Shown here one piece after another: positions 55,590 through 64,000 of a DNA stretch of 64,000 bases. Origin of the DNA: Corynebacterium camporealensis (GTDB taxonomy: Bacteria > Actinomycetota > Actinomycetes > Mycobacteriales > Mycobacteriaceae); the NCBI RefSeq assembly GCF_000980815.1, contig NZ_CP011311.1:310001-374000 (forward strand), read 5' to 3'. Position numbers and translations under genes: made by a program. Numbering within the stretch: the first letter of the stretch is position 1; every line of letters begins with the position of its first letter. The notes below the pieces were generated by a model. It was not told the DNA's origin. It saw only the letters and a list, made by a program, of their open reading frames with translations, and did no database searches.

Positions 55590-58016
55590 CTACCTCTGGG
55601 CAGCCATGACGGGTGTTTGAGCTGCCTGTGGTGACACTTGCACTAGTGGATTCGCGATGCGACCGGCGATCATCAGCGAAGAGTTCTGATCACCTAGGTC
55701 CACCATCCCGTGGGGATTGCGCAGCTGTAGACGATTCAGACAAGAGTGCTGGAAGTCCTCGGCCAGGAGAGGAAGGCCGGAAGGATACTCAGCCTCGTAG
55801 TCTTCAATGCAGGCGCGAGTAGCCAACCAGAATTCTTCTTCTGGCAGGATGTCGTGGTCATCCATGAGCGCAGCCAGGTGGCGCAAAACGCCATCGATGA
55901 TGTCGGTATGCAGGGACAGCGCCCGCTGTTCGAGGTCGAAGGAGCCATCGTCAGCTTGGATGCGGGCGAAGGCTTCCGGCACCTCGCGTTGTGCGTTGAC
56001 CACGGCGACTTCCTCACCTAAGTCCTTGAACCAGGAGCCGGTGGGTAGGCACTCGGTGAGTTCCACAATCACGTTCTCTGAGTGCGGCATAAAGACAATG
56101 TCGAAACCGGCCAGAGCGCGGATTGCCGGGCGGAAGTACACATCCAACAGTGCACGCAGCCAGTCGGCAGCACTATGCCCCGAACGCGCAATGAGCTCAC
56201 CTACCAAAGGTTTCCCAGCGGGATCGACGTGCAAGACTGCAGCCAAGGTCATCGCCGCTTTGCCTGGCTCTAGTTTCTCTAATGGCGAAGAACGCCAGAG
56301 CGCGGAAAGCATCTTCGTGTGCTGGTCGTCAGAGGAAGCTCCACTGTGCAAACTCGAGTGGTAGATATCGCCTTGGAAACCCACCGCGGCAATCTCAGGG
56401 AGCAAACGCACGTTGTGGTTGTGGAAGTCAGCGTCGTTTCCGAGAGTGTCCTGCAACCACTCATTAATCGCTGGGGTAGTGGACATGTACTTTGGGCTCA
56501 ACCCACGCAGGAATCCCATGTTGCGTACCGATGCTGCGGTCTTCACATAGGGTGCGGCGGGATCGCTGAGGTTAAAGAAGGTACGCAGTGACTGCTGCGG
56601 ATGCATAACCGCAGTATCGGTGCCTAGGTGAATAAGGTCGCCGTTGAGGAAGCTATCGGCGAAGTTCGTGGCAACGCGCATCTGCCACTGCCAAGGATGC
56701 ACGGGAAGCGGCAGGTAATCCGCGGGATCAATATCGCGTGCGCGAAGACGCTCCTTCCAGTCCTGCGGTGCTTGCTGGTTGAGGAACTCTTCTAGATCCA
56801 AGTCTTCTACAGCAGCACTGGTGAGTTTGTCTCGTCGGGCGGCGACCCATTCCAGGCAGGTAGAACGCCCCATCTCTGGTGCATAGCGACGAGCATCGAC
56901 TTCGCTGAAACCACCGCGACCAGCATTTGCGACAAAGCCAGGATGTCCTTCATACATGGCGGACTCGCACAACTGGAATGCGTTGGCTTGCTGGTGTGGT
57001 GTATCAGTTTCGGTAGCCAAGGTCTCAGCGAGAGTGGAGCTGCTGAGACGAGGCATCGCGAGAACGCGCGCACGCGCGGTGACTGTGGCAGAGATTTCTT
57101 CTAAGTAGTCGTGCAGGAAGTGCGCGGGGATTCCAAGTTCTGGTGCGGCGGCAGCAATAACTTCACCGATTCCGGGCAAATCCGCATACCCACGGGCACA
57201 GAGCGAATCGACGTCGATGCTCAGATGCTCGAGGTAGTGGGTATGCGCTAAGAACGTAAATTCGTAGCCACCCAGCTCAATCAAGTACTGGGCCGGGCCC
57301 AATCTGGTAGCTGGCAGTAACCTTTCGTGGTGGAATTCACGCAGCATCTTCGCCAAGATTTCGCGATTCGCGCGTTGCAGATAAGCGACCTGCAGGTGGC
57401 CATCGGTTGCAGCAGTTGCAGGTGCAGTTGATGACGTGGCGGTGGGAACTGCCAGCGCGCCTAGTTCGGAGCACGCGAAAGCGTCTGGGGTGCAGTACTG
57501 CACGCGTGCGGTCTTGGTACCCAGGTCCGCAGCCTCGAGTCCTGGATAATCCCGGAAACCAGCGCGGGCATTCTTCGCCAGAATCTTGTCGTTGCTTGTA
57601 TCGGGTTCAACGAGGATACGCGTGAAACCGCGGACATCGACAAGCCAGGAGATGACGGTGGCGAAGAGGGCATCGGAAAGCCCGTGCTCTGGGTGCGCTG
57701 GAGGTTGGGCAAGAAGGACATGCATGCCAATGTCGCCATCCTGGTGCGGGACGTGCTCGCGCAGCAGTACACGTGCGGGGTTGTAGGTTTCCACTAGGGC
57801 CAGCGGAGTGCTGTCGCGTTCGATGATCCACGCATCCTCATCGGCGCTGTTAGCGATGCGCTGGTACTCCTGCGCCACGGACTCCTCAGTGGCATCGAGA
57901 CTGTCCCAGAACTTTGCGTGCACGGAGGTCAGCCAGCTGGTGAGCAGTGCGGCATCGGCAAGCGGATGGACCGGACGCAGATGGAATTGACCGCGGTGAG
58001 TAGTAATCGTGTGCAT
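55590..58016 (-). CDS. Fused acyltransferase-NIS siderophore synthetase
   Basis: 808 aa. Residues 1 to about 190 form a GNAT acyltransferase of the IucB/MbtK kind (FHLRPVHPLADAALLTSW, DIGMHVLLAQPPAHPEHG, RILVEPDTSNDK). The rest is an IucA/IucC synthetase with GHPGFVANAGRGGFS, LPVHPWQWQ and the late FMPHSENVIVELTE and MVDLGDQNSSLMIAG. The fusion combines the roles of DesC and DesD of desferrioxamine synthesis: acylation of the N-hydroxy-diamine and ATP-dependent condensation. It starts directly after the monooxygenase stop. Confidence 0.82.
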   Translation of the reverse strand: MHTITTHRGQFHLRPVHPLADAALLTSWLTSVHAKFWDSLDATEESVAQEYQRIANSADEDAWIIERDSTPLALVETYNPARVLLREHVPHQDGDIGMHVLLAQPPAHPEHGLSDALFATVISWLVDVRGFTRILVEPDTSNDKILAKNARAGFRDYPGLEAADLGTKTARVQYCTPDAFACSELGALAVPTATSSTAPATAATDGHLQVAYLQRANREILAKMLREFHHERLLPATRLGPAQYLIELGGYEFTFLAHTHYLEHLSIDVDSLCARGYADLPGIGEVIAAAAPELGIPAHFLHDYLEEISATVTARARVLAMPRLSSSTLAETLATETDTPHQQANAFQLCESAMYEGHPGFVANAGRGGFSEVDARRYAPEMGRSTCLEWVAARRDKLTSAAVEDLDLEEFLNQQAPQDWKERLRARDIDPADYLPLPVHPWQWQMRVATNFADSFLNGDLIHLGTDTAVMHPQQSLRTFFNLSDPAAPYVKTAASVRNMGFLRGLSPKYMSTTPAINEWLQDTLGNDADFHNHNVRLLPEIAAVGFQGDIYHSSLHSGASSDDQHTKMLSALWRSSPLEKLEPGKAAMTLAAVLHVDPAGKPLVGELIARSGHSAADWLRALLDVYFRPAIRALAGFDIVFMPHSENVIVELTECLPTGSWFKDLGEEVAVVNAQREVPEAFARIQADDGSFDLEQRALSLHTDIIDGVLRHLAALMDDHDILPEEEFWLATRACIEDYEAEYPSGLPLLAEDFQHSCLNRLQLRNPHGMVDLGDQNSSLMIAGRIANPLVQVSPQAAQTPVMAAQR

Positions 58017-59351
58017 TTAGAAACCCCCAAACGTCTGGAAAGCGATGTTCTTTTCCACCGGGTAAACCTCCCGGCCACAAATCTCGCGCAGGATGATCGA
58101 GTTGCGCCACGGTCCCATGCCCAGGTCCGGAGCGTTGAGCGAGTGGACGTGCTCATCAGCATTAAGCACAAAGAGAGTGTTGTCTGCATCTACCTGGAAG
58201 TGCTCACCGACGTCCATCCGACCGGTGGCATCCTTTGCGATGAACTCGCTGCAAGGCTCCAAAAACTGCGGCATCTGTGGCGCCTTATAACCGGTACACA
58301 GGATGACCGCGTCAGTCGCATGTACTGCGCTGGTGTCGGTCTCCGCGTGATGTAAGCGCAACCGGTGCCGACCAGTGGAGCTATCCGTTGCCTGCTCGTT
58401 GGGTGCACAGGCAGCACTGACTCCTGCTCGCAGAGTGGTGCGGGATGTGCCATCCAAACTCAAACGGTAGAGCAAGTCATAGATGGCATTGATGGTCTCA
58501 CCGGAGATGCCTTTATATAAGTTGCGCTGGTTGCGGTTGAGCTCATCGCGCTTCGCCTCCGGCAAGCGACGAAAGTAAGAGGCGTACTCCGGCGAGGTCA
58601 TCTCCAAGGTCAACTTGGTGTATTCCATAGGGAAGAAGCGCTCGGAGCGAGTAAACCAATCCACGTGGGCTTCGGTGGTGCAAAGTAGGTCGGCATAGAT
58701 TTCCGCGGCGGACTGCCCGGAGCCAACGATGCTTATCGATGCCTGCTTGGCCAACCATTCTTTGTTGTGCAGATAGTCTGCGGAGTGGATAACTCCCTCG
58801 GCATCGAGTGCGGGATGCAGCTCCTCCGGTACGAAGGGCGTTGTGCCGACACCACTGACCACGTGGCGGGCAGCGATGGTGCCGTGTCCGGTGACATCGA
58901 CAAGCCATGGCGTATCGCCTTCCGGATTCGGGCGCACTGCCTTCACACGGGAATCAAAATGCACACTGTCTAACTGCCCTGCCACCCAGGTGCAGTAGTC
59001 GGAATACTCTCTACGCAGCGGGTAGAAGTCCTCCCGGATGTAGAACTGGTGAATTCGCCCCGACTGTTTGAGATAGTTCAGGAAGCTATAGCGACTGGTT
59101 GGATCAGCCATGGTGACCAGGTCGGCCATGAAGGGCACCTGGATAGTGGCTTCTGGAAGCAACATCCCGGGATGCCAGATGAACCCTGAGCGCTGCTCAA
59201 AGAACGCCACACTAAGCTCCCCGGATTCTACTAAGGGCTGACACAGCGCAGCCATCCCCAGGTTGAAGGGGCCGACACCTACTCCGACGATGTCGAAGGT
59301 AGGCATCGATGAGTGTGATGCAGCAGCAGAAGAAGAAGAAGAATCAGACAC
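58017..59351 (-). CDS. L-lysine/ornithine/diamine N-monooxygenase of siderophore synthesis
   Basis: 444 aa flavoprotein of the IucD/PvdA/DesB family; puts a hydroxyl on a side-chain amine to create the future hydroxamate. The N-terminal GVGVGPFNLGMAALC holds FAD, followed by the family segment FIWHPGMLLPEATIQVPFMADLV. The NADPH site is IVGSGQSAAEIYADL near 205-220, and the late LFVLNADEHVHSLNAPDLGMG is a signature. A Ser/Ala-rich start (MSDSSSSSAAASHSS) is unusual. Between decarboxylase and synthetase genes in one operon. Confidence 0.87.
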   Translation of the reverse strand: MSDSSSSSAAASHSSMPTFDIVGVGVGPFNLGMAALCQPLVESGELSVAFFEQRSGFIWHPGMLLPEATIQVPFMADLVTMADPTSRYSFLNYLKQSGRIHQFYIREDFYPLRREYSDYCTWVAGQLDSVHFDSRVKAVRPNPEGDTPWLVDVTGHGTIAARHVVSGVGTTPFVPEELHPALDAEGVIHSADYLHNKEWLAKQASISIVGSGQSAAEIYADLLCTTEAHVDWFTRSERFFPMEYTKLTLEMTSPEYASYFRRLPEAKRDELNRNQRNLYKGISGETINAIYDLLYRLSLDGTSRTTLRAGVSAACAPNEQATDSSTGRHRLRLHHAETDTSAVHATDAVILCTGYKAPQMPQFLEPCSEFIAKDATGRMDVGEHFQVDADNTLFVLNADEHVHSLNAPDLGMGPWRNSIILREICGREVYPVEKNIAFQTFGGF

Positions 59352-59417
59352 GGAAAAGTCCTTTCGTTGGAGATTAAAGAGGTGTGCGTCAGCAAGAGGT
59401 GAGGGCGGATTCGCAAG

Positions 59418-60878
59418 TTAGCGAGTACGAATCAACGCCTCCGAGTGAGCACGAACGATGGCATTGAGCACGGCCTGGATGTCTTCATCACGAAGAGTCG
59501 GGTCGAGAATTGTGAACTTGAACAGTGGAGTGCCGTGTATTTCAGTCACCGCCACTGCGGCCTGACCTGAGTCAAAGAGCTCATCGCGGATGCGGTAATA
59601 CTCAGCGGGATGTGGGGAGTCGGCGGACTCTGTTGCCTGGAGTTCGAACAAGACAGTGCTCAGTTGCGGGGTTTCCCACAGTTGAAGTTTGGGGAAGTCG
59701 TCGACAAGGGCAGCTGCGCGCCGGGCCAACGCGCAGCAGGTATCGAAGGACGCACCGATGCGTTCTTGACCTATGGTGCGCAGCGTGACCCAGAGCTTGA
59801 GCGCGTCAAAGCGGCGGGTGGTTTGCAGTGAGATATCCGCGAGGTTGGGCCGAGAAGACTCAGCTGGGTTGAGGTAGCTGGCATTCCATCGGATGTGTTC
59901 AAGTCGCTGGCCTTCGGCAAAGAGCACGCAGGAACAGGCCACTGGCTGGTAGAAGCCTTTATGGAAATCCAGGGTGACGCTGTCCGCCTTTTCGATGTCG
60001 TAGAACAACGATGCGGATTCCGGGCCCAACAGGCCGGCACCGCCGTAGGCGGCATCGACGTGGACGGGCACGTCGTGATGGTGTGCGATATCGATGACTT
60101 CGCTTAGCGGATCGATGCTGCCGCGATCGGTACTTCCAGCGGTACAGATAACCGCGGCGGGGTATTTCCCCGCCCGGCATACTTCTCGCAAGGAAGCTTC
60201 CAGCGACAACGGACGCATCTGTCCGTGGAAGTCCTCGGAAATCTCGACGATGCTGTCGGGGCTTAATCCCAGTAGCTCGACGCCACGGGCGATGGAGTAG
60301 TGCGCACTCGGTGTGCACAGAATGCGAAGTTTGCTTAAGGCTTCGAAGTGGGAATAGCCCTGAGCTTGAAGCTCCTGCAGGGCCTGGTTGCGGGCAACGG
60401 TAAGCGCTTGCAGGTTTGATTGAGTACCACCGGTGGTAAAGACACCTTGTGCACTCTGACCGAAACCGACCAGGTCTGCTGCCCAACGAATGAGCTTTTG
60501 CTCGATGGCTGCGGCAGGCCCTGCTTGGTCCCAGGACTCCACGGCAGTGTTGAGTGAACTCGCGAGGACCTCAGCAGCAACAGCTGGAATAGCAACCTGG
60601 CAGTTGAGATGCGAGATGTAGCGCGGGTGGTGATAGAACACCGCTTGTTTAAGCCACAACTCTTCCAGTTCGCTTAAGCAGTCGGAGAACGAACTGCAGG
60701 GTTGGCGGAAGTCGACATCGTGAAGCGCTGCAATGGCATCCTGAAAGTCCTGGCAGGGTGGTGAATCAGCATAAAGGTGCTGTGCTGCACAGGTGCTTGC
60801 TTCCTGCACTGCGGACAGAAAATCGGCAGGTGTCTCACCACTGCCCACTAAGTGCGATTTGTTTAATGGTTTCGGCAT
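59418..60878 (-). CDS. PLP-dependent amino acid decarboxylase of siderophore synthesis
   Basis: 486 aa group II decarboxylase (DesA / diaminobutyrate-decarboxylase type). The PLP lysine lies in DSVTLDFHKGFYQPVACSC, the cofactor Asp/His region is PVHVDAAYGGAGLL, and TTGGTQSNLQAL is the glycine loop. Decarboxylation of lysine (or ornithine/diaminobutyrate) would supply the diamine for the next enzyme. First gene of the siderophore operon, with two DtxR-like boxes upstream. Confidence 0.84.
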   Translation of the reverse strand: MPKPLNKSHLVGSGETPADFLSAVQEASTCAAQHLYADSPPCQDFQDAIAALHDVDFRQPCSSFSDCLSELEELWLKQAVFYHHPRYISHLNCQVAIPAVAAEVLASSLNTAVESWDQAGPAAAIEQKLIRWAADLVGFGQSAQGVFTTGGTQSNLQALTVARNQALQELQAQGYSHFEALSKLRILCTPSAHYSIARGVELLGLSPDSIVEISEDFHGQMRPLSLEASLREVCRAGKYPAAVICTAGSTDRGSIDPLSEVIDIAHHHDVPVHVDAAYGGAGLLGPESASLFYDIEKADSVTLDFHKGFYQPVACSCVLFAEGQRLEHIRWNASYLNPAESSRPNLADISLQTTRRFDALKLWVTLRTIGQERIGASFDTCCALARRAAALVDDFPKLQLWETPQLSTVLFELQATESADSPHPAEYYRIRDELFDSGQAAVAVTEIHGTPLFKFTILDPTLRDEDIQAVLNAIVRAHSEALIRTR

Positions 60879-60903
60879 GGCGGCAACCGTAGCAGTAATT
60901 GAG

Positions 60904-60922
60904 TGAGGTTAGGCTTACTTTA
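60904..60922. promoter_or_regulatory. DtxR-like iron box 1
   Basis: TGAGGTTAGGCTTACTTTA resembles the DtxR consensus TTAGGTTAGCCTAACCTAA at about 13 of 19 positions and lies 26 bp upstream of the decarboxylase start. Iron-loaded DtxR bound here would block the siderophore operon. Confidence 0.68.
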
Positions 60923-60949
60923 GAGGTGGCGGTGCCAGTCCGCGTTCAT

Positions 60950-60968
60950 TTAGGTAAGGCTTACCTGC
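60950..60968. promoter_or_regulatory. DtxR-like iron box 2
   Basis: TTAGGTAAGGCTTACCTGC contains the palindrome AGGTAAG-G-CTTACCT and matches the DtxR consensus at about 14 of 19 positions. Two boxes in tandem, 46 bp apart centre to centre, suggest tight iron control. The rest of the 60879-61238 gap has the rplN promoter region, which I cannot place exactly, and a GGCCGGTCGGCC palindrome. Confidence 0.75.
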
Positions 60969-61238
60969 GCTGAACCTATTTTTGTGAATTGTGTCATGCA
61001 TGTCGGGGTGCGAGTGGCGGGAAGTTTGTGTGACTGGAGGGAAATTTGGTTTTAGCGGCCAGAATGTGGTTGAATGCTTGGGTTGCATAAGGCCGGTCGG
61101 CCGGTGGTGCGTTTCCGAACCCCGCGCCGAGACCCCTCGACTCATGTTCGTTGCTGAACCTTATGCTGCAAAGCAAGTAGACCGCGTGTGTCAAGGCCGG
61201 AAATCTTGACGCACATAATCCAGGTCAGGAGACCCATA

Positions 61239-61607
61239 GTGATTCAGCAAGAATCGCGTCTGCGCGTCGCCGACAACTCTGGTGCCCGGGAAATCCTGGT
61301 CATCCGCGTTCTCGGCGGCTCCGTCCGACGCTTCGCTGGCATCGGTGACGTTGTCGTCGCCACCGTGAAGGAAGCCGTCCCAGGCGGCAACGTGAAGGAA
61401 GGCGACGTCGTTAAGGCTGTCATCGTTCGCGCCAAGAAGGAAACCCGTCGTCCAGACGGTTCTTACATCCGCTTCGACGAGAATGCAGCTGTCATTCTCA
61501 AGGGCGACAACGAGCCGCGTGGTACCCGTATCTTCGGCCCGGTTGCTCGCGAGCTTCGTGACAAGAAGTTCATGAAGATCGTTTCTCTCGCACCGGAGGT
61601 GATCTAG
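61239..61607 (+). CDS. rplN: 50S ribosomal protein L14
   Basis: 122 aa; forms an intersubunit bridge. It begins [19 protein letters not shown], and the RLGGSV-like [11 protein letters not shown] and [32 protein letters not shown] are standard. The GTG at 61239 is chosen because GTCAGGAGA precedes it and L14 proteins begin here. First of a three-gene spc segment. Confidence 0.95.
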   Translation: MIQQESRLRVADNSGAREILVIRVLGGSVRRFAGIGDVVVATVKEAVPGGNVKEGDVVKAVIVRAKKETRRPDGSYIRFDENAAVILKGDNEPRGTRIFGPVARELRDKKFMKIVSLAPEVI

Positions 61608-61611
61608 TCTT

Positions 61612-61926
61612 ATGAAGATTCATAAGGGAGATATGGTGATCGTCATTTCGGGTCCGGATAAGGGCGCGAAGGGCAAGGTCATCGAAGCATACCCGTCCCG
61701 CGACAAGGTCCTCGTTGAGGGCGTTAACCGCATCAAGAAGCATGTTGCTAACTCCGCGCCGGAGCGTGGCGCTGAGTCCGGCGGCATCGTAACCCAGGAA
61801 GCTCCGATCCACGTGTCCAACGTTGCGATTGTTGACTCCGAGGGCAACCCGACCCGCGTGGGCTACCGTTTCGACGAAAACGGCAAGAAGGTCCGTATCG
61901 CGCGTAGCAACGGGAAGGACATCTAA
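61612..61926 (+). CDS. rplX: 50S ribosomal protein L24
   Basis: 104 aa assembly initiator with an N-terminal KOW motif ([19 protein letters not shown]) followed by [10 protein letters not shown]. Four bases after rplN. Confidence 0.95.
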   Translation: MKIHKGDMVIVISGPDKGAKGKVIEAYPSRDKVLVEGVNRIKKHVANSAPERGAESGGIVTQEAPIHVSNVAIVDSEGNPTRVGYRFDENGKKVRIARSNGKDI

Positions 61927-61928
61927 AA

Positions 61929-62480
61929 ATGAGCGAGAATTACACCCCCCGCCTGAAGGCTCGTTACCGCGAAGAGATCAAGAAGACCCTGGCTGACGAG
62001 TTCAACTACGACAACGTCATGCAGATCCCGGGCGTTACCAAGGTTGTCGTCAACATGGGTGTTGGCGAAGCTGCACGTGACTCCAAGCTGATCAACGGCG
62101 CTGTTGCTGACCTGACCGCTATCACCGGTCAGAAGCCGCAGCTGCGTCGCGCTAAGAAGTCCATCGCAAACTTCAAGCTGCGTGAGGGCATGCCGATCGG
62201 CGCCCGCGTCACCCTGCGTGGCGACCGCATGTGGGAGTTCCTGGACCGCCTGCTGACCATCGCACTGCCGCGTATTCGTGACTTCCGCGGCCTGTCCGAC
62301 CAGCAATTCGACGGCCACGGCAACTACACCTTCGGTCTGTCCGAGCAGTCCATGTTCTACGAGATCGACATCGACAAGATGGATCGCCCGCGTGGTATGG
62401 ACATCACCGTGGTGACCACCGCAACCAACGACGACGAGGGCCGCAAGCTCCTGCGCGAGCTGGGTTTCCCGTTCAAGTAA
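61929..62480 (+). CDS. rplE: 50S ribosomal protein L5
   Basis: 183 aa; binds 5S r[37 protein letters not shown] and the C-terminal [28 protein letters not shown] are typical. The operon segment ends here with a terminator; rpsH and the rest of spc are not in this window. Confidence 0.96.
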   Translation: MSENYTPRLKARYREEIKKTLADEFNYDNVMQIPGVTKVVVNMGVGEAARDSKLINGAVADLTAITGQKPQLRRAKKSIANFKLREGMPIGARVTLRGDRMWEFLDRLLTIALPRIRDFRGLSDQQFDGHGNYTFGLSEQSMFYEIDIDKMDRPRGMDITVVTTATNDDEGRKLLRELGFPFK

Positions 62481-62495
62481 AGCTACTTAAGCTTT

Positions 62496-62524
62496 AATCC
62501 CGACCTCACTGAGGTCGGGATTTT
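62496..62524 (+). terminator. Terminator after rplE
   Basis: A perfect 12-bp stem AATCCCGACCTC / GAGGTCGGGATT with loop ACT, followed by TT. It may serve both rplE and the convergent transporter gene. Confidence 0.82.
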
Positions 62525-62530
62525 GGTGTT

Positions 62531-63723
62531 TTAACGGCCTTGTTGATTGTTGACTTCGCGGACGAATAGCAAGGCAGGGATGACACTGAGTGCGCCAATG
62601 CCAGCACATGCCCATAGGCCCTGGGCTAACGTCCAGCGGTGACCAATGGCACCCAGCGGAGTATCCCACATTGCCGAAATCGACGTAACCAGTGTGTTTT
62701 GAATAGTGGTGACACGGCCGAAAGCTTCTTCGGCGATGAGTTCGTGCAGTGTGGCAAAGATGACTGCCCCGGCCGCGGGTGCGGTCAGTACAGACAGGCC
62801 GAGTGGGATCACCATCCAGAGTGTGGCCTCAGTCAGCGCTGCGACCGTAATGCAGAGCGTAATCCACAAAGTCGTACCGACCTGCAATGCGGCAAAAGAA
62901 AAAGTCTTCTGGAAAAAGCGTGTGGTGAGTGCACCGGCAATACCGATGGCTCCGATGGCCGTGCGTGCCAGACCGATGATCCAGCCCGCGTATCCACTTG
63001 CCTCCAGTGACAGGATTGTGAGAAACAGCGCGCCGTTAATTGCACAGTTGGAACCCATCTGCATCACGATCAGTCGCCGCAGCATCCGAGAACGCGCTAC
63101 CAAACTCAGTCCCTCTGCCGTCGTGCGGATGATGGTGGTGCTGGAACGTGTTGGTGGATTGAGCTCTGCATCAATGAAGATGTAGAAGGCGGCTGTTAAT
63201 GCACTACCTGCCGCAAGCACGACGAAGGGGAATGCGGCAGCGATATCCAACAGCACGCCACCGATGAACGGCCAATAAGCCCTGCGAACTGCATGCGGGC
63301 CTGGATAAAGCCCTGCGCGGTGGCTATGTCTTCTGCGGCAACCAATTGGGGCAGCGAGGGATTGGCGCTGGCTTGGCCGATGGAGTGGGCGAACATCGAT
63401 AAGCCCAGCAATGTGGCAAAAGCCCCCGCGCTAAATGTAGCTTCACCTTGAACAACTACGAAGGCTAAGCCCAGATTGCATAGCGCCGCCACCACATTGG
63501 CGCCCATGATTACGGGCTTGCGGTTGTATTTGTCAGCGGCTGCACCGCCAATGATTCCGCCGAGTAGCGCCGCCAGACCACTAATGGTTCCCAGCACACC
63601 AGCTAGCGTTATGCTGCCGGAAAATCTGAACGCCACAATCGGCACCGCTATTCCTGCCGCCACTCCGCAGATCTGAGCTATCACGTCAGAAAACAGATAT
63701 AGCCGGAAATTCTTCGTGTGCAT
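62531..63723 (-). pseudogene. MFS transporter interrupted by a one-base frameshift
   Basis: Together the two frames give about 397 codons of a 12-span major-facilitator protein. The N-terminal part (63723 down to about 63270) has GGIIGGAAADKYNRKPVIMGANVVAAL, the loop 2-3 signature. It then leaves frame in ...FAGLIGRSS. The other frame continues as GGVLLDIAAAFPFVVLAAGS to the stop at 62531. Loss of one C (GGCCCG to GGCCG) near 63269-63272 explains the break. The start at 63723 has AAGGA 7 nt upstream. Near the siderophore locus, so it could have been its exporter; a sequencing error is the alternative. Confidence 0.78.
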
Positions 63724-63961
63724 GGTCGTCCTTGTGTACTCAACCTTCGTCATGACAGGTTGCGTTAAGTAAACCAGATTACATTCGCTGAAAAAGTAAA
63801 ACGGTTATTAATAGTCGCGTGCTATGGGCGAAGGCGCAGGAATGAGTGGGCAGGTGCTCTTCATTTTGATTTGGCTTGGGTGCCCCTGTTCGTTGCTCAG
63901 GAACTAGGGCGCGAAGTAGTGTTATGGAGGAATTCTTAACTTAAGCTGGAGGGATGATGCT

Positions 63962-64000
63962 ATGTCGCTGAACGAAGCAGCTGCGGGCGCCATTAATAAG
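63962..64000 (+). CDS. Start of a gene cut by the window edge
   Basis: Thirteen codons (MSLNEAAAGAINK) run to the end of the window. GGAGGG lies 8 nt before the ATG. Too short to identify. The 238 nt upstream hold only the promoter region. Confidence 0.4.
   Translation, partial: MSLNEAAAGAINK

Noticed and set aside
60982..60998. GlxR/CRP-type site TGTGA-N6-TCATG
   Set aside because: The second half-site has mismatches and the position relative to any promoter is unclear.

Overview
The window reads as chromosomal DNA of a Corynebacterium (Actinomycetota). The gene order menJ / polyprenyl diphosphate synthase / tRNA-Tyr-Thr-Met-Trp / secE / nusG / rplK / rplA, then rplJL, rpoBC, rpsLG, fusA, tuf and the S10 operon, is the corynebacterial order I know. 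GTG starts, DtxR-like iron boxes, a tuf leader like that of C. glutamicum, and DUF3068 and Asp23 clusters agree. I do not assign a species. No transposase, integrase, prophage or CRISPR array was seen.

Layout. 1-6.2 kb: menaquinone side-chain genes, four tRNAs, protein export and transcription factors, L11/L1. 6.2-11.5 kb: accessory block with a DUF1990 protein, a lipoprotein, an overlapping three-gene PLP/FAD/PLP enzyme cassette (product unknown) and a DUF2231 membrane protein. 11.5-22.2 kb: L10 leader with attenuator, rplJL, a DUF3068 protein, rpoB, rpoC. 22.2-25.7 kb: TPP riboswitch and an ECF thiamine/precursor importer (YkoE-D-C type) with a trailing P-loop kinase-like gene. 25.7-39.0 kb: a full sialic acid island, with SiaEFGI-type ABC importer, aldolase, epimerase, kinase, NagA, NagB, a GntR regulator and two alpha/beta hydrolases that may deacetylate sialic acids. 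39.2-44.2 kb: S12, S7, EF-G, EF-Tu. 44.3-48.2 kb: an uncharacterised protein and a six-gene Asp23/Gls24 envelope-stress cluster. 48.2-48.9 kb: a 720-base gene-free stretch. 48.9-54.1 kb: S10 operon through rpsQ. 54.2-60.9 kb: accessory insert with a membrane protein, a PfkB kinase and a hydroxamate siderophore operon under two DtxR-like boxes. 61.2-62.5 kb: rplN-rplX-rplE. 62.5-63.7 kb: an MFS transporter broken by a one-base frameshift. The start of a further gene is at the right edge.

How it works together. The housekeeping operons run on the plus strand, and most accessory genes sit between them on the minus strand. Sialic acid would enter by SiaEFGI, be cleaved by NanA, phosphorylated by NanK, epimerised by NanE, deacetylated by NagA and deaminated by NagB to fructose-6-phosphate. 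The siderophore operon would decarboxylate a basic amino acid, N-hydroxylate the diamine, acylate it and condense the units, all in three proteins.

The most unusual signals are: a 12-base word (GGCATCGATAAG) repeated seven times in unrelated contexts; a repeat family present as a 103-bp tandem pair near 2.7 kb with a diverged third copy near 44.3 kb; the PLP/FAD/PLP cassette; several genes with a -10 box only 6-8 nt before the start codon; and the hairpin-rich stretch upstream of rpsJ.
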